This document shows, one piece after another, positions 1 through 13,600 of a stretch of 51,545 bases of DNA. The first letter of the stretch is position 1. Each line of letters starts with the position of its first letter. The translations under genes and the position numbers were made by a program. The notes under the pieces are model-generated. The model saw only the letters and a list, made by a program, of their open reading frames with translations. It ran no database searches and was not told the DNA's origin. Origin of the DNA: Calothrix sp. CSU_2_0 (lineage in GTDB: Bacteria; Cyanobacteriota; Cyanobacteriia; Cyanobacteriales; Nostocaceae); contig JAAUPE010000040.1 of assembly GCA_012034595.1 (NCBI GenBank), positions 1-51,545 on the forward strand. The letters are read 5' to 3'.

Positions 1-424
1 TAAACGCCCCACCAACCTCACTGTCGGCTGGAGTCCAAGACACTAACCCCGTTGCCGCATCGATAGTTGCTGTTGTTGGTGTGATCGGTTTAGCTTCATT
101 GGGGATAATTTCGTAGGTAATTGTATCCCCATCCAAATCTAGGGCAGTTGCCTGGAATTGGAACAGTCGGTTGGCTTGGGGGTTTAAAATTGACGACGTA
201 ATCGAAGTAAATACAGGAGCGCGATTACCCTGTTTGACCTCTACCTCGAAGGATTGTAAATCCACACCACCACGACCATCGCTAACTCTAGCAATTACCT
301 GGTGTTTGCCCACATGCTCATCTCCTGGTCGCCAAGTAATCGTACCATTAGCTCCCACAGCCATTCCTTCTGGCTTCAATACCAAATCGTAGGTCAAATC
401 ATCCGTATTCAGGTCGGTTGCCTG
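1..424 (-). CDS. Giant surface protein 2, continuation after second frameshift (partial, runs off left edge)
   Basis: This is the third reading-frame segment of giant gene 2. It is open from about 424 to the window edge with no stop. The translation contains two Ig-like modules of the He_PIG/cadherin kind ('GTITWRPGDEHVGKHQV', 'IDAATGLVSWTPADSEVG'), the module type found throughout the upstream part of the gene. It has no start codon of its own. It continues the 409-1656 segment after a one-base loss near 425-431: the protein reads '..NKFSYR' in one frame and then 'QATDLNTDDLTYDL' in the next, which together make one normal He_PIG module. The gene continues beyond base 1, so its C-terminus is not seen. 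A role in the extracellular matrix or in adhesion is inferred from domain type only. Confidence 0.75.
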
Positions 425-1656
425 ACCCGATAGCTAAATTTATTGTTGCTGACCACCTCACTTGGTAGGGGAGGCTCGGAAATAAATTCGGGGGCGACAT
501 TCTCCCCAGCCAATCTGGAATTAGTATTACCAAAATCAATCCCAAACTTGGTATCGTTATCAACAATTGTCACATCCCAATATTTCGGATTGGTCGGCTT
601 GGTTTGCGCCCATCCCAGTTGACTTTCTTGAACAATTCGATACGTTCCAGGTGCCAAATCAAACGAATACTTTCCTTGGGCATCCGTATAGGTAAACTTC
701 TCACCCGCATCGCGTACCCCATCTAAATCCGCATCGACAAATATCAACCAATCCTTTAAGCCAACTTCATTTTCCCCAGGTTGACCCAAACCACGGACAA
801 CCATCACATTATCGTTACCACTCCAAGCACTAAAGAGCAAATCCCCCGTTACCGGATCGACGACCCCACCCCAAGCACCAAAATAATCATCAACCAGAAC
901 TTCGCGAGTTGTTGCAATGGGATTACCTTGGGAATCAACCTCGTAAGCAGCAATTTCACCGACATTCCATTCTGCCATCACCAAACTATTGCCATTCTCA
1001 AAATTCGGCTTGCTGGCTGGCATGTAAATAAATGCCCCCGGACCAAATCCCGCATTTGTCTCTTCTTCGAGCGAATCAATCTTATAGCGTGGTGAACCGT
1101 CCTCAAACATGCCATCTGGCGAGTAATTAACGGTATAGAATGCATTACTGGACCACAAACCAGTCGCCTTGAGTTGTCCCGCACCACCAAAACCTTCGGG
1201 TACAAACGTCAAGCCACCTAAACCAACTGGTAGCGTGGTGTAGGGAATACCACCAGGCTGAATAATTTCCACACCACCGATAGGCCAACGATTAGCAAAC
1301 AAAGCCCCATCAGAGGTGTATATCAAACCCGCATCATTGAAAGGTGCGTCGGCAAAGTAATCTGCGCTATAAGGTGTTTCGCTATTACCGTCATCATCAA
1401 AACCGATAATATGACCACCTTCACCCCGTAATACCTTGACCTCAAATAATGCACCCCAAAAACGAGCCGCACCACCACCGAGCAACATCGTATCTGGGTC
1501 GATGCTGCCATCTATACTGCGCTTAAAGGCTACTGGACCTAAGATACCTCCAACCCCATTCGGTCTACCCAAATCGTAGGCAGTGTAATTATCCTTGAAT
1601 CGAGTACCAATCGTTACTCGACTATCAGGAGTGAGATTGCCGGGGTTGGTGACCAA
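409..1656 (-). CDS. Giant surface protein 2, SdrD-B-like segment (frameshifted part)
   Basis: This is the second reading-frame segment of giant gene 2, 415 residues from its first possible start, which is probably not a real start. The upstream frame ends in 'DDEFGTIRGAVF' and this frame continues 'LDKDADGKR', the normal opening of an SdrD-B-type (SD-repeat B) domain. One base has been lost near 1681-1686. The middle (about residues 40-300) is a beta-propeller-like stretch with 'GGLTFVPEGFGG' and 'GGVVDPVTGDLLFSAW'. It is followed by a second SdrD-B-like half, 'FVDADLDGVRDAGE', with 'TDAQGKYSF' and 'PGTYRIVQE'. The propeller therefore sits inside or between SdrD-B strands. These domains are calcium-binding beta-sandwich stalks in other surface proteins. 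The function here is unknown. Confidence 0.8.
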   Translation of the reverse strand: MVTNPGNLTPDSRVTIGTRFKDNYTAYDLGRPNGVGGILGPVAFKRSIDGSIDPDTMLLGGGAARFWGALFEVKVLRGEGGHIIGFDDDGNSETPYSADYFADAPFNDAGLIYTSDGALFANRWPIGGVEIIQPGGIPYTTLPVGLGGLTFVPEGFGGAGQLKATGLWSSNAFYTVNYSPDGMFEDGSPRYKIDSLEEETNAGFGPGAFIYMPASKPNFENGNSLVMAEWNVGEIAAYEVDSQGNPIATTREVLVDDYFGAWGGVVDPVTGDLLFSAWSGNDNVMVVRGLGQPGENEVGLKDWLIFVDADLDGVRDAGEKFTYTDAQGKYSFDLAPGTYRIVQESQLGWAQTKPTNPKYWDVTIVDNDTKFGIDFGNTNSRLAGENVAPEFISEPPLPSEVVSNNKFSYRVRQPT

Positions 1657-4600
1657 CCGTTTGCCATCAGCATCTTTATCGAGAAGACCGCACCACGAAT
1701 CGTTCCAAATTCATCATCCGCAATATTTAGATCGAAGGTTTGAGTTTCAACTCCCCCTCTACCATCGGTAACCCGAATCTTTACCGTCTGAATTCCCACA
1801 ACCGGAGTTATCCAGGTTATTTTGCCTGTCTGGGAATCAATAAACATTCCCCCTGGAGCCTCAGCCAAGCTATAAGTTAAGCGATCGCCATCAGCATCGT
1901 TGGCATCTACATCGTACCGATAAAAGCGGTTTGCAAAACCATCAGCGATCGCATCGGTCGCAATCACAGGTGCATTATTACCGGGTTCTGGTCCCACACG
2001 AACCATAAAGCTTTGCTCGGCAGTACCACCTTTACTATCGCTCGTTTCCAATACGACACGATAGCTACCCAAACCATCACCAACAGATGTTGATTCGCCA
2101 TTTCCCGGTGTAATAATTGCCGTTGCATCGGGGAAGCTAACAACTTGGAAACTGTAGGAAACTGCATCGCTGGAAGTTCCATTAATAGCGAGTATGTACT
2201 CGCCATCTGTTGGGATAGTTGCTTCTAAATCGTTCATTGAACTGGGACCTGCAACAACTTGCCCAGTTTCGGAATTATACAAACTCCAACTAATCCCATC
2301 GCCAGAAATCGCATCCAAATACAAACGCTGTTCGGCTTTACCACTTAATTTATATAGATTGGTGGCAGATCCAGGTTGCAAGTTACCAGCAACTAACCTA
2401 TTTGGTTGCAAAATTTCAGCATCTTTCGCATCGAGAACACGGAAACGGACACCAGTTGGAGTATCTTGTGGGTTGAGGACTAATAAATTATACGTACCAG
2501 TTTCCGATAGGGTATATAAGCCAGTATCGCTCAATGCATTAACGCTCCATTGGTTCAAGTCCAACGCTGTTCGACCAGATGGGCTAACCAGAATCGCACC
2601 TATATAGCCGTTATTATCGGTGGGAATAATCCCGTCGTAAAATATTTTCTGCCCGACAGTCCCCGTAAAGCTAAATACTTCCGTTTCATAGCCGTTAAGC
2701 GTTTTTGCTATCTGTCCTCCCAATTCCAGCGAGTTTTCATTATCGCGCGGATCGGGAGTCTGGTTAGGTAATTCCAGCAGTCTGTATTTATAATCACCCA
2801 CACTTGTGGCATCATTACCTTGAATCCGTAACGTATAGGTTCCCGATTTTTGCAATTGAGCGATCGTAAAATCGCTATTCATGCTGCTACTGTGAATAAC
2901 CGTATTATCGGGAGCAACTATCTCGAAATAGATTTCATCGTAACCACTATCAAGGCTATCGAAGTATACACGGGTGCCAGCAGTTGCACTAAAAGTATGG
3001 GTGGCAACTTGTCCACTCGCGATCGCGCCAGTTTGAACCGTACCAAATCCAGCCAAAGTTACAGGTGTAGGAGCTTCTTTGCTAACATCAAAACTGTAAT
3101 CGATCGCCTCTGCGTCGGTATTAGCAGTCAAATTGCGTAAAGCTAAAGTATAAGAACCCGTTGCTGGTAGCATCCAACTTAAGCTATTTGAGTTAAATCC
3201 AGGGTAGCCAAGGATTGCACCATCAATTCCATACAGCGTCCATTCCAATCCTTCCCAACTACCGGAAGGAATATCAAACGTAATGCGATCGCCTACCTTA
3301 CCACTAATTTGATAAAGTGCAGTTTCCCTGGAGTTCAAACTTCCCGACTGTTCCTCATCGAAAGTTAACTTGGTTTGACCTGCATCTAATAAACGGAAAC
3401 TGTAATCCCCGGTTGCATCGAAACTGGTATCAACGACTAAGCGATAAGTACCATTTTCAGTCAAAGTTACTGGAGCCGAAGCATCGCTATCACCTCTGAA
3501 GCTAGTAATATCAACATTTCCTGGACCGATTAGTTTAATGGAAACCTTGTCATTATCAGCCAATGTATCGAAGAAGATGCGTTGTCCAGCAGTTGCCGTA
3601 AAGGTATATTCATACTGTTCGCCTGGTTTAGAGATGCTACCCGATTCAATTGTTCCCAATTCTAGCGTTTTGGCAGTTGCAACGGGAGCAGAAACTTGGA
3701 AATTATAGGATGCCGGTGAACCATCTTGGCTTTTAACCGCTAAAACATATTTACCCGCATATTCGGCTTTTATTTCTAAGTCTGGGTAAACATTTCCTAT
3801 CCCTGCAAGAATTTCATTATCGGGTCCAAAAATACTCCAGGTGACATTAGTTTCATCACCATCTTGCAAGTTGAAGTATAATTTATCACCTTTCTGGGCT
3901 TGGAATTGGTAAAAATCAATTTGACCTTGAGTTTCGATAGTTTTGTTGTAGTTTGTATTCAACTTGAGTTGTTCGGCAACTTCCGTATCTTCAATATCAA
4001 CTAGGCGGAAACTATAATCTCCAACTGTTTCGTAATCAGGGTCTATGACCAAACGATATTCGCCAGTTTCTTGTAAGAAGAAAGGCTTACCACTATCATC
4101 GGCAGTGGAAAAGAGTTGGATTGTGTCATTGGGACTGCTGGGGCTATAAAGTTTAACAAATATTGCACTATTTCCAAGTAAGCTATCAAAGAATAAGCGC
4201 TCTCCCACTTGACCGTTGAAGGTGTAACTGTGCGTATCACCCGGTTGTTCCAGAGTCCCACTAAAAGTTTCGCCGAAAGTTAACTCTTTTGCAGCAACTT
4301 CTGTAGCTATAATCTGAAAATCGTAGGTTTCCGTATTAATGTTATTGTTATCGCTATCAAATACCAGTGTATAAGTGCCATCACCAGGTAATAAGACATC
4401 TAAGTCTGGTCTACCAAAACGACTATTACCCGATGCAACAACTTGATTCACTGAACTGTAAAGTGTCCAACCTGTATATGCAGTATCGGTTTGGAAATCA
4501 CCAATCGAGTCAAAGTAGAGATTTTGTCCCTTGCTACCAGTGATTTTATATACTTTTGCTTCGCTTGCCCGATCGAGGGTAACGGTAGAGGTGGTATTTA

Positions 4601-7600
4601 AATCAATCTTGGCTGCTTGTTCGAGGTCAAATAAACGGAACTGGTAGTCTCCAACGCTTCTTCCATTGCCAGAAATGACGATTTGATAGTCTCCACCCTC
4701 AATTAAAGTAAACGGTGCCTCCTGTACTGTTGATTCTTCCGAGTAGATTTTTTGACCACTAGGGCTGAAAATTTCCACATTCAAACCACTAGTCCCGATA
4801 ATACTGTCAAATAGCAAGTTCTGACCAATGCTTCCAGTAAAGGTGTAGGTATCTTTTTCCCCTGGTTTTTCAATATTTTTGAGGGAACTATCGGGATTGA
4901 CAACAATATCGCCAATTTGTATGACCTGTGCGGGAGCAACTTCAGGTTCGACCAATTCCAATTCATAGGTGGTTCCATCCGCACCATAACCTTCCAGCGC
5001 GAGGATATAAGTCCCGTCAATTGGGAGTATGACCTTACTATCGTTTTCTGCATTAAAGGATAAGTTTGTTGATATAACCTGACGACCAGAGGAATACAAT
5101 GTCCAGACAGACTTGTCTCCAGCAGTTATATCAGATTTGAGATAAAAATACTTTCCAGCAGTTGCCTCAAATTTATATAGTACAGTTTGATTATTGGGAA
5201 TAGTTTGGGTGGTAACTTGGCTAAATTCTAGCGGTATCGCATTACTAGTATCAATTAAACGTAAACTATAATCGCCGGTATAATCATCTTTGGCATCGAC
5301 AACGAGACGATATTCTCCAACTTCATCGAGTGCAAATAGTTGTTGATTCCCTGCCATATCCAGTGCATCAACCACTTTGATTCCACTTGGGGAAATCAAA
5401 CTGACTTTGATATTACCCGCGCTGCTATCTGTAATACCATCAATGTAGATGCGTTGTTGAGGATTAGTAACATTAATCGTGTAAATATCTTTCTCACCTG
5501 GTAGACTAATGCTACCGCTAATCTCATCCCCAATATTTTTAGCCACCGGAGATTGGGTTAGGGGTATGATGCTGAATTGATAAGAACTAGCCTCCCCATT
5601 TCCTCGCACTGCAAGGACATACTCACCAGCACGAGGAGGCGTGATTTCAAGGTCGTTAAAACTGCCATTCCCATCTGTAACAATAGAGCCACCAGGAGCA
5701 TATAAAGTCCAGGAATTGCGACTTGAATTACCAGATTCTACATTAAAGTAAAAAGGTTGATTGGCAAGACTATTGCTAATGTTAAATCGATAGAGATTGC
5801 TTCTTTGTTCTGCTGCATCAAATTCACCCGATATGGGGTTGGAAAAATTGCTAATTATGGTAGAACCATTTGTCGAAGATGCGTTGAGAAGACGGAAGGA
5901 AACGTTCTCGATACTTTCCGTGTTATTGCTAATCACAACATAGTAAGTACCTGTTTCGGCAATTGCTAGCAACTCACTGTTAGCGGTGGCAAAGTTATTA
6001 AAAATGCGATCGCCACTGGGTGAAATAATTTGGACTGCTGTAGCGTTGGATGCGTTGCTATCGAGAGCATCGTAAAAGAGTTTTTGCCCGACAGTGGCTG
6101 TAAATCGATATACCTGTGTCGCGTATCCAGTGCTAAAGTTCGTTGTTTTTGCGTTGGTCTGGGTGCTATCAAAATTGAGTTGAGTTGTCGAACTTGGAAC
6201 CGCAAAGTTGATGAGTTGGTAATCGTAATTTCCTTCCCCTTCGATCCTTATAGTATATGGTCCCGATTTGGTTAATTGAATTGGAGTATCGATGCGAAAA
6301 TCGTATACATCTGCATTTTGATGAATCAATCGGATATTGGTGCTACCCGTTAGAGCAATTCGATTATCAAAGTAAATGTAAGTCCCAGCAGTGGCATTAA
6401 ATGTTTTGATGTGTGTTGTGGTGGGCGATACAAAACCTGGTGGTTCTGAAAGTATGCTGTTATTGGAACCAGTTGCAGCACCTAAATTATCGACACGGAA
6501 ATTAAAGTTGGTTGATGTATCGCTATTATTGCGAAGGGCAAGAACGTAAATACCGCTAGCTGGTAGGGTGACTTCAAAGTCTTGACTTAGAGATGCGGAA
6601 GAAACAGTCGTACCACCGTTAAATAGTTTTCCTGGTGCGTATAATACCCATTCCCCATTTGCTGTTATCGCCAGGTTGTCGAACTTCAAACTTTGCCCAA
6701 GTATGCCGTTGATACTATAGAACCTTGTTTCTCCGGCAGCTAAATTACCAGTAACCGCGCTACCGAGGGTTAATGAAGTCGCAGATGTTGCCAGATTCGC
6801 AAGTCGGAAGCCGTAGTTACCTGTTGCATCTAATGACCCATCCACGATGAGACGATAAATACCAGTTTCAAGCAGTGTAATCGGCTCACCATCGCTCGCA
6901 GTATTCCCGCTCCAAACCTCTACTCCGCTGGGGTTAATTAATCTGGCAATGATATTGCTATTACTGCCACGTCCATCAAAGTAAACTCTAGTACCAACTG
7001 TCGTCACATTGTATGTATAAATATCCTGTTCACCGAGTTGGGAAATTCCGACTCCAGCCACCACATCATTCAGATTTCGCGAGACTGGTGCGGGGGATAC
7101 GGATGTGGAAATAAGTTGAATTTGATAGTCAAGAGGTATTTCACCATCACCGCGTACCATCAAATAGTAAGTGCCCGTACTCGGCAATTCGTACTCAAAA
7201 TCTTGATTGGTATATGAAGAGATTAGCAGTTGATTTCCCGGACTGTAGAGGATAAAGACTCCAGAACCGTTTGTTTGGCTAACATCGATTTGGCTATCAA
7301 GATAAATACGCTCGCCTTTTATGCCGTTAATTTGGTACAGTTTTGCGGATGAGCCTGGGTCTAATGTTCCACTTGTCGATTGGGTTGCGTTGACAGTTAA
7401 GGTTTCCGCATTGTCAGATGACAGTAGTTGGAAGCTGTAATCACTTTCAGATGTAGCTTCATTCCCATCAACAACTAACTGGTAAGTTCCACTTTCGGGG
7501 AGAATAATTGGATCGTAGAAGCGGTCTAAATATAGGTCGCGGTTGATAAGTTTCTCTCCGTTCGGGCTTGTTAAGGTGAAACGAATCTGAGAGTTATCTA

Positions 7601-10600
7601 TTAACGTATCTAGGAATACACGCGCCCCAGCATTACCATTAATTGTATAGATGTCGCGCTCACCTTTTTCGGTTATTTGAGCAGATACAGGGGTATCAAA
7701 GAAAATTAAACCACCGGATTGAGTTTCTGGCGTAATCACTTTGAATTTGTAGTCGATAGCATCCGTACCGGCACCTTGAATCGCCAGAATATATGTTCCC
7801 GTAACGGGTAATGGTTCTTCTGTTTCAAAATAGGAATTTAAACCAACACCACTACCTGTAATGATTTGGTTTCCAGGTCCGTATAGAGTCCAAGTACCTG
7901 GAATATTTAGAAGTGAGTCAAACGAAAGACGTGAATCTGCCGTTGCTATAAATTGGTACAAGTGGGTTTCCTTACCAGGATTAAGGGTACCTTCAATTTC
8001 TGTATCGAGATTAATTGATGTAGCCAAGGTTGCATCAAGTAAATTGAAAGCATAACTACCCGTATTTTCGCTCAATCCATCAATAATTAGACGATAATTG
8101 CCATCCTCTTCCAGTGTCCGTAGATTAACATCACCCTCACTCATTGAGTGTTTAAAATATTCCTTCCCGCTAGGACTAATTAGGGTTGCTTCGATGCCAT
8201 AGCGCTCGGCAATCACATCTAGAACATCAAAATACAATCGCTGTCCTTTACTGCCCGTAAATGTATAAATATCTTGTTCGCCTTTTTCGGAAATACTACC
8301 AGTTTGGGTATTTGGATTCGCCTGACTACCAAAACCCGTCAATTCAACGATATTTGTATCGGGTGTAACGATACGGAAAGTGTAACCAACACTGGAATTA
8401 AATGCTGCGCTTCCTCGCAGAGCCAGAATGTATTCACCCGTACTCGGTAGTTCAAGTTCGATATCGCTCCAAGACTGGCTAATCGCAACTTGGTTGTCGG
8501 CGCGATAGAGAACCCAATCCAAACGGGTTTGGGTACTTAATGTATCCAAGTACAATCTTTGCCCTTGATTGCCGTTGAATCGATATAGTCGATCTTCCGT
8601 ACCAGGATTGATGGTGTCCGTAATATTCGTATCAAATTGGGCAACTGGTATTGTATCTAGGTCAAGCAGCTTAAAACCGTAATCTCCTGTAATACCAGAA
8701 TATGTACTGATAATCAATTGATAGTTACCAGTTTCCGTTAAATTTAATGGTCCAGAGTGATTACCAGAAGCATCAACCAGTTTTCGTCCACTGGGACTAA
8801 TAATTTCAACTCTCCAGTAATTAGCATCACCTGCAAATTTGAGCGGGTCAAAGTAAATACTTTGCCCCTCAACCATACCGAATTTGTAAATGTAGCGTTC
8901 ACCGGGGTTATTAATTTTTCCTAGAATCGTGTCACCAAAAGTATTTTCATAGGTTGGTGTCCAGGTTACTTCCCCAGTCGTTTGATCGACGGTCATTCCA
9001 TCGGGACCCAAGACCAGGTTATAGGTCAAATCATCGCGATCTGGGTCAACGGCATCCGCATCATATTTATACTCAGTATTAATCGCCGCATCAACAACGG
9101 GATTGGTAGTAAACACAGGCGGACGATTGGGAGGCGTATCTATTACCGCTAGATCAAATACTTGTGTCTCCACTCCTCCACGGGAATCACTCACCTCCAC
9201 AACAACCGACTGGTTGCCTTTATTACTTGCTGTTGTATTCCAACTAATCAACCCCGTCTCGCTATTAATACCCATGCCATTAGGGGATACTAATAGTTTG
9301 TAGCTGAGAATATCCCCGTTTTTATCGCTAGCTTTCACCTGATAGCGGTATTCTTGACCACCAATTATCTCAATAACAGGTTTACTCTCAATCACTGGCT
9401 TAATATTCAATTGTGCCAGTACCACCACATCATAAGTAAATTGGACACCTGAAGGATTGTAGAATGCGATCGCACGGGAAGCACTTTCTCCATTTGGATT
9501 CAGTTTTCCACCTACAACCAAACTTGTAAAGTCATAGTAGGGAATACCATCAGGTGTCACCCCATCAGGATTACGTAAAATTATGCTAGGGTCTGATATA
9601 TTATTAACTGCAACTAACAGAGGTACATCAACACTATAGGAACCTGCATTACGGACAATAATGTCCGCGTATAAAGTTTTACTATTTTTGTTGAAGCTAG
9701 TGCGACTGTATTCAGCAACAAGACTATTGGAGACATCCGTTAATAAGTTGAAATTAGGTGCAGCAGTACCGCTAATTTCCGGTGCAAAGATGGTTTGGGT
9801 AGGTGCGGTAGTTCCTGTAGGCGCTGCAACTAGGGCAAAGTCGGTAATTTTAACATTGGTGGTGGTGTCACTATCGTCATTTACCAATCGGAAGATAAGG
9901 GTTGCGGTTTGCGGACTAACACCAGTTAAATTCAAGCTAACTGTTTTAGTTGCAGCGTCATAAGTTGTACCGGAAGCAAATACGGGATTTTCCCCTTCGG
10001 TGAGATTGAAGAAAGCATCTCTACCTTTGTTAATGGTATGAACTATCGCATTCCCTGATGCATCGACTAATGCCACTTCAAAAGCATCATTGATGGAATC
10101 TAGGTCAATATTATCGAAAATGGGGTCAATTTTGAAGCGGAGGATGGAAGGGGTATTGGGAATAACTAATGGAAAACTACGTTCGGAATTAAAGTTGGTT
10201 TGTTCGGCAAGGGTAATTTGACTGCCAATGATAATATTTTGATTGGATTTGAGTCCTGCTGCGTCGGTTGCTGTCAGCACAATATTAAATAAACCAAGTT
10301 GGGAATTATTTGGTGTCCCAGTAATTGTTGCTGTCCCATTCCCATTATCTGTAAATGTCAACCAAGTTGGTAATCCGGTTGCAGAGATGATGCGGGTATC
10401 TCCAGCGTCGGGGTCGGTGGTGGTAATATTATAGGTGAATGGGTTCCCAGCTTCAATAGTCGTGTTATTTGGTGTACTGGTAAATATAGGTGCTTCGTTG
10501 ATGTTGGAGAGTGCGATCGCAATTGTTTCTTCTTTACTCAAACCGTTTTTATCGGTGCTTCTCACAATTACGTTATGTTGACTATTTGCCTCAAAGTTAA

Positions 10601-13600
10601 GTAATGTACCGTTTGCGACTTGGAGTTTGTTATCAACAATTTGGAATCTGCCCCCAGCATTATCTACTAGGGTATAAGTATGGGTATCCCCAAGGTCTGA
10701 ATCAATACTACTGAATTCACCAATTACTTTACCAACAGTACTATTTTCAGCGACAATATTGTTACTAAGATTGATTGCAGTGGGTGCGCTAAAACGGTAA
10801 ATTGCGGTGCTGTAGGTGCGTTGGTTACCGGCAATATCGATCGCTTTGACGATAAACTGATTGTCGCCTGGGTTAAGGGCAATATCTGCAAAGCTGTATT
10901 TGCCAGTATTATCGGCTGTTACTGTTTTTGTAGTGCCTTCAATTTGAAGAATTGCACCGGGTTCAGCTAATCCGGCGAGGGTGACGGTATCAAATTTGGT
11001 TCGATTATCGCCAACGGTTCCCGAATCCGATACGGGGTCGAGGTTGAAGGTGGGAACGTTGGTGGTTGTATCGAGGGTAAAAGTAAAGCTAAATATACTG
11101 GAAATATTACCACTTATGTCGGTAGCAAAAAGACGCAGAGTATTAGCACCATCGGGTAAGGTACTTCCGTAGATGGCTTCTAGTTGGCTGCGATTGAAAC
11201 TAAAGCTACCGTCGCTGTTGAGTTGGGCAAAGACATCAACGAAGTTGGCGGGTAGGGTGTTATTAAACCCAGCTTTAAATTCAACGACCGTCGCTGCATT
11301 GGCAATATTTCCAACAATCGACGGGTCAAAGGTAATTTTATCGGTATTGGTTGTGTTGTTAGAGGCAGTGTCGTTGGCGAGGGAAGCCGTAATCGTCGAT
11401 ACTGCGGGTGTGGCGTTGACGGTGACGTTATATTGTTGGGCGGTGACATTACCAGCAGTATCGGTGGCAGTAATTATCAGGGTATAATTACCATCACTCA
11501 ATCCCGTAAAATCAAAGTTTTGCTCGAACGTACCCGCAGAATTGAAGCTAATTAGTTTTTCGGCAAAATTATTGAAGCGATAGGTAAAGCTGGCGATCGC
11601 TGTTCCCGTGCCATTAACGCTACCCGTTAATTTCGACCCTGGTTCTAAGGGTAAGCTTTCTAGGGGTGTGGTTAAAGTTAATTGGGGTAAAAGAGTATCT
11701 AATGTCACCGCCAATGCTGCGGAAGTGGTGGTATTACCAGCAATATCTGTGACTGTGGCATTTAGAAGTTGAACCCCATCCGTAAGTTCGGAGGTGGTGA
11801 TTTGCCAGGTGCCATTACCATCAACGACCGCTTGTCCAAGTTCTTGGCTGCCGTTGAATAGCTGTATGGTTGCTCCGATTTCCCCCGTACCTGCGATCGT
11901 GGGTGTACTGTCGTTGGTGATTTTGTCTTGGTTGCTAATCCCCGTATCGCTGACCGTTGTTAAGTTCAAGCTGGGAACGGGGGTTGTGGTATCAAGGGTG
12001 AAAGTAAATTCGTAAGTTGGGGAAGTATTACCAAGATTGTCTTTGGCAATCAATTTCAATGTATGCAGACCATCGGGTAGGTTGCCACCATAAATTACAT
12101 TCAGGGCAGCAACATCCAGGGCAAAACTGCCATCGCTGTTGCGGTAGGATAAAACATCGGTGAAATTGGCAACGGGAGTATTATTGAAACCAGCTTTGAA
12201 TTCAACTACGTTGCTGGCATCAATAACTGTACCGGAAATTCTGGGGTCAAAGGTAATTTTGTCGGTATTGGTAGTATTGTTAGCGGCTGTATCCCGTTGT
12301 AGGTTTGCGGTAATTGCAGGTGCGGCTGTATCAACGCCAACGAAAACGTTGTATCGATCGATTTTGGTGTTACCTGCGGTGTCGATCGCGGTAATTGTCA
12401 AGCGATAGGAACCATTGCTAATACCTGTAAAGTCGATCGTCGTGTCAAATAATCCACCGAAGGTCACGGGTAAATTGATTTCTGGCAAGTCATCGAAACG
12501 ATAGGATAGTCCAACAATCGGGCTACCCGTTCCATCGACGCTACCAACTAACCTCGCACCCTGTTGTAAAGGTTGAGTATCTATAGGGGTGGTCAGGGTG
12601 AGTTGGGGCAAGAGGGAATCGATGACTATCTGTAGCGGTGTTGAAGGGGTACTTGTATTACCTGCGATATCAGATGCAACTGCACTCAAATTATAGGTGC
12701 CCGCAGTTAATTCGCTCGGTGTAATCTGCCATTTGCCGTCGCTATTGGCAGTTGTTTGTCCAACTAGTTGGATACCGTTGAATAGCTGTATCTGATTATT
12801 GGCATCGGCATTACCCGTAATCGTTGGGGTCGTAGATTTTGTAATATTATCGGTATCGCTCGTACCCGAATCACTCGACCCCATCAGGTCTAGGTTACTG
12901 GGAGGATTAATTTGGGTATCGATGGTAATTGTATAGGCAGACGAAGGACTACTGGTGTTTCCAGCTGCGTCGGTTGTGGTTGCCGTGAAAGTATGATTGC
13001 CGTTAGTAAGGACTGCAAGCTGTATTTGCCATGCGCCGTTTGCAGATGCGTTGGTTGTTCCAACCAATTGCCCATCTTTGTACAACTCGACTTGGGAGTT
13101 GGCTTCTGCCGTGCCGGTAATGACCGGAGTATTGTTATTGGTAATTCCATCGCTATTACTTTCCCCCGTATCGGTTGCCGCCGTAATTCTGAATACAGGT
13201 GGATTGGGTGCAACGGTATCGATGGTAATTTGCAATGGTTGGGATGCCGCAGAGGTATTGCCAGCAATGTCGGTTGCTGTTGCCGTCAGGATATAAGTTC
13301 CGTTAACCAAATTACTGCCAGTAATTTGCCAATTGCCATTACTATCTGCGATCGCGTTACCAATGACTTGATTATTGTTGGTAAGTTGAACGTTGGCTCC
13401 GGGGTTGGCATTACCCGTGATTGTGGGGTTGGTTCTGTTAGTGAGATTATCGGTGTTGCTCGTGCCAGAATCAGTTGCCGCTGTTAAATCGAGGTTATTT
13501 GGTGCGGGTTCGGTAGTATCTAACGTAAATGTAAATTCGTAAACACTGGTGGCATTTCCAGAACTATCGGTTGCCTGGAGTTTGAGGGTATGAACTCCAT

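Noticed and set aside
12912-13487. Plus-strand frame of 191 codons
   Set aside because: It is antisense to the Ig-like repeats of giant protein 2. Its composition (many Cys, Arg, Gly) is a by-product of the repeats.
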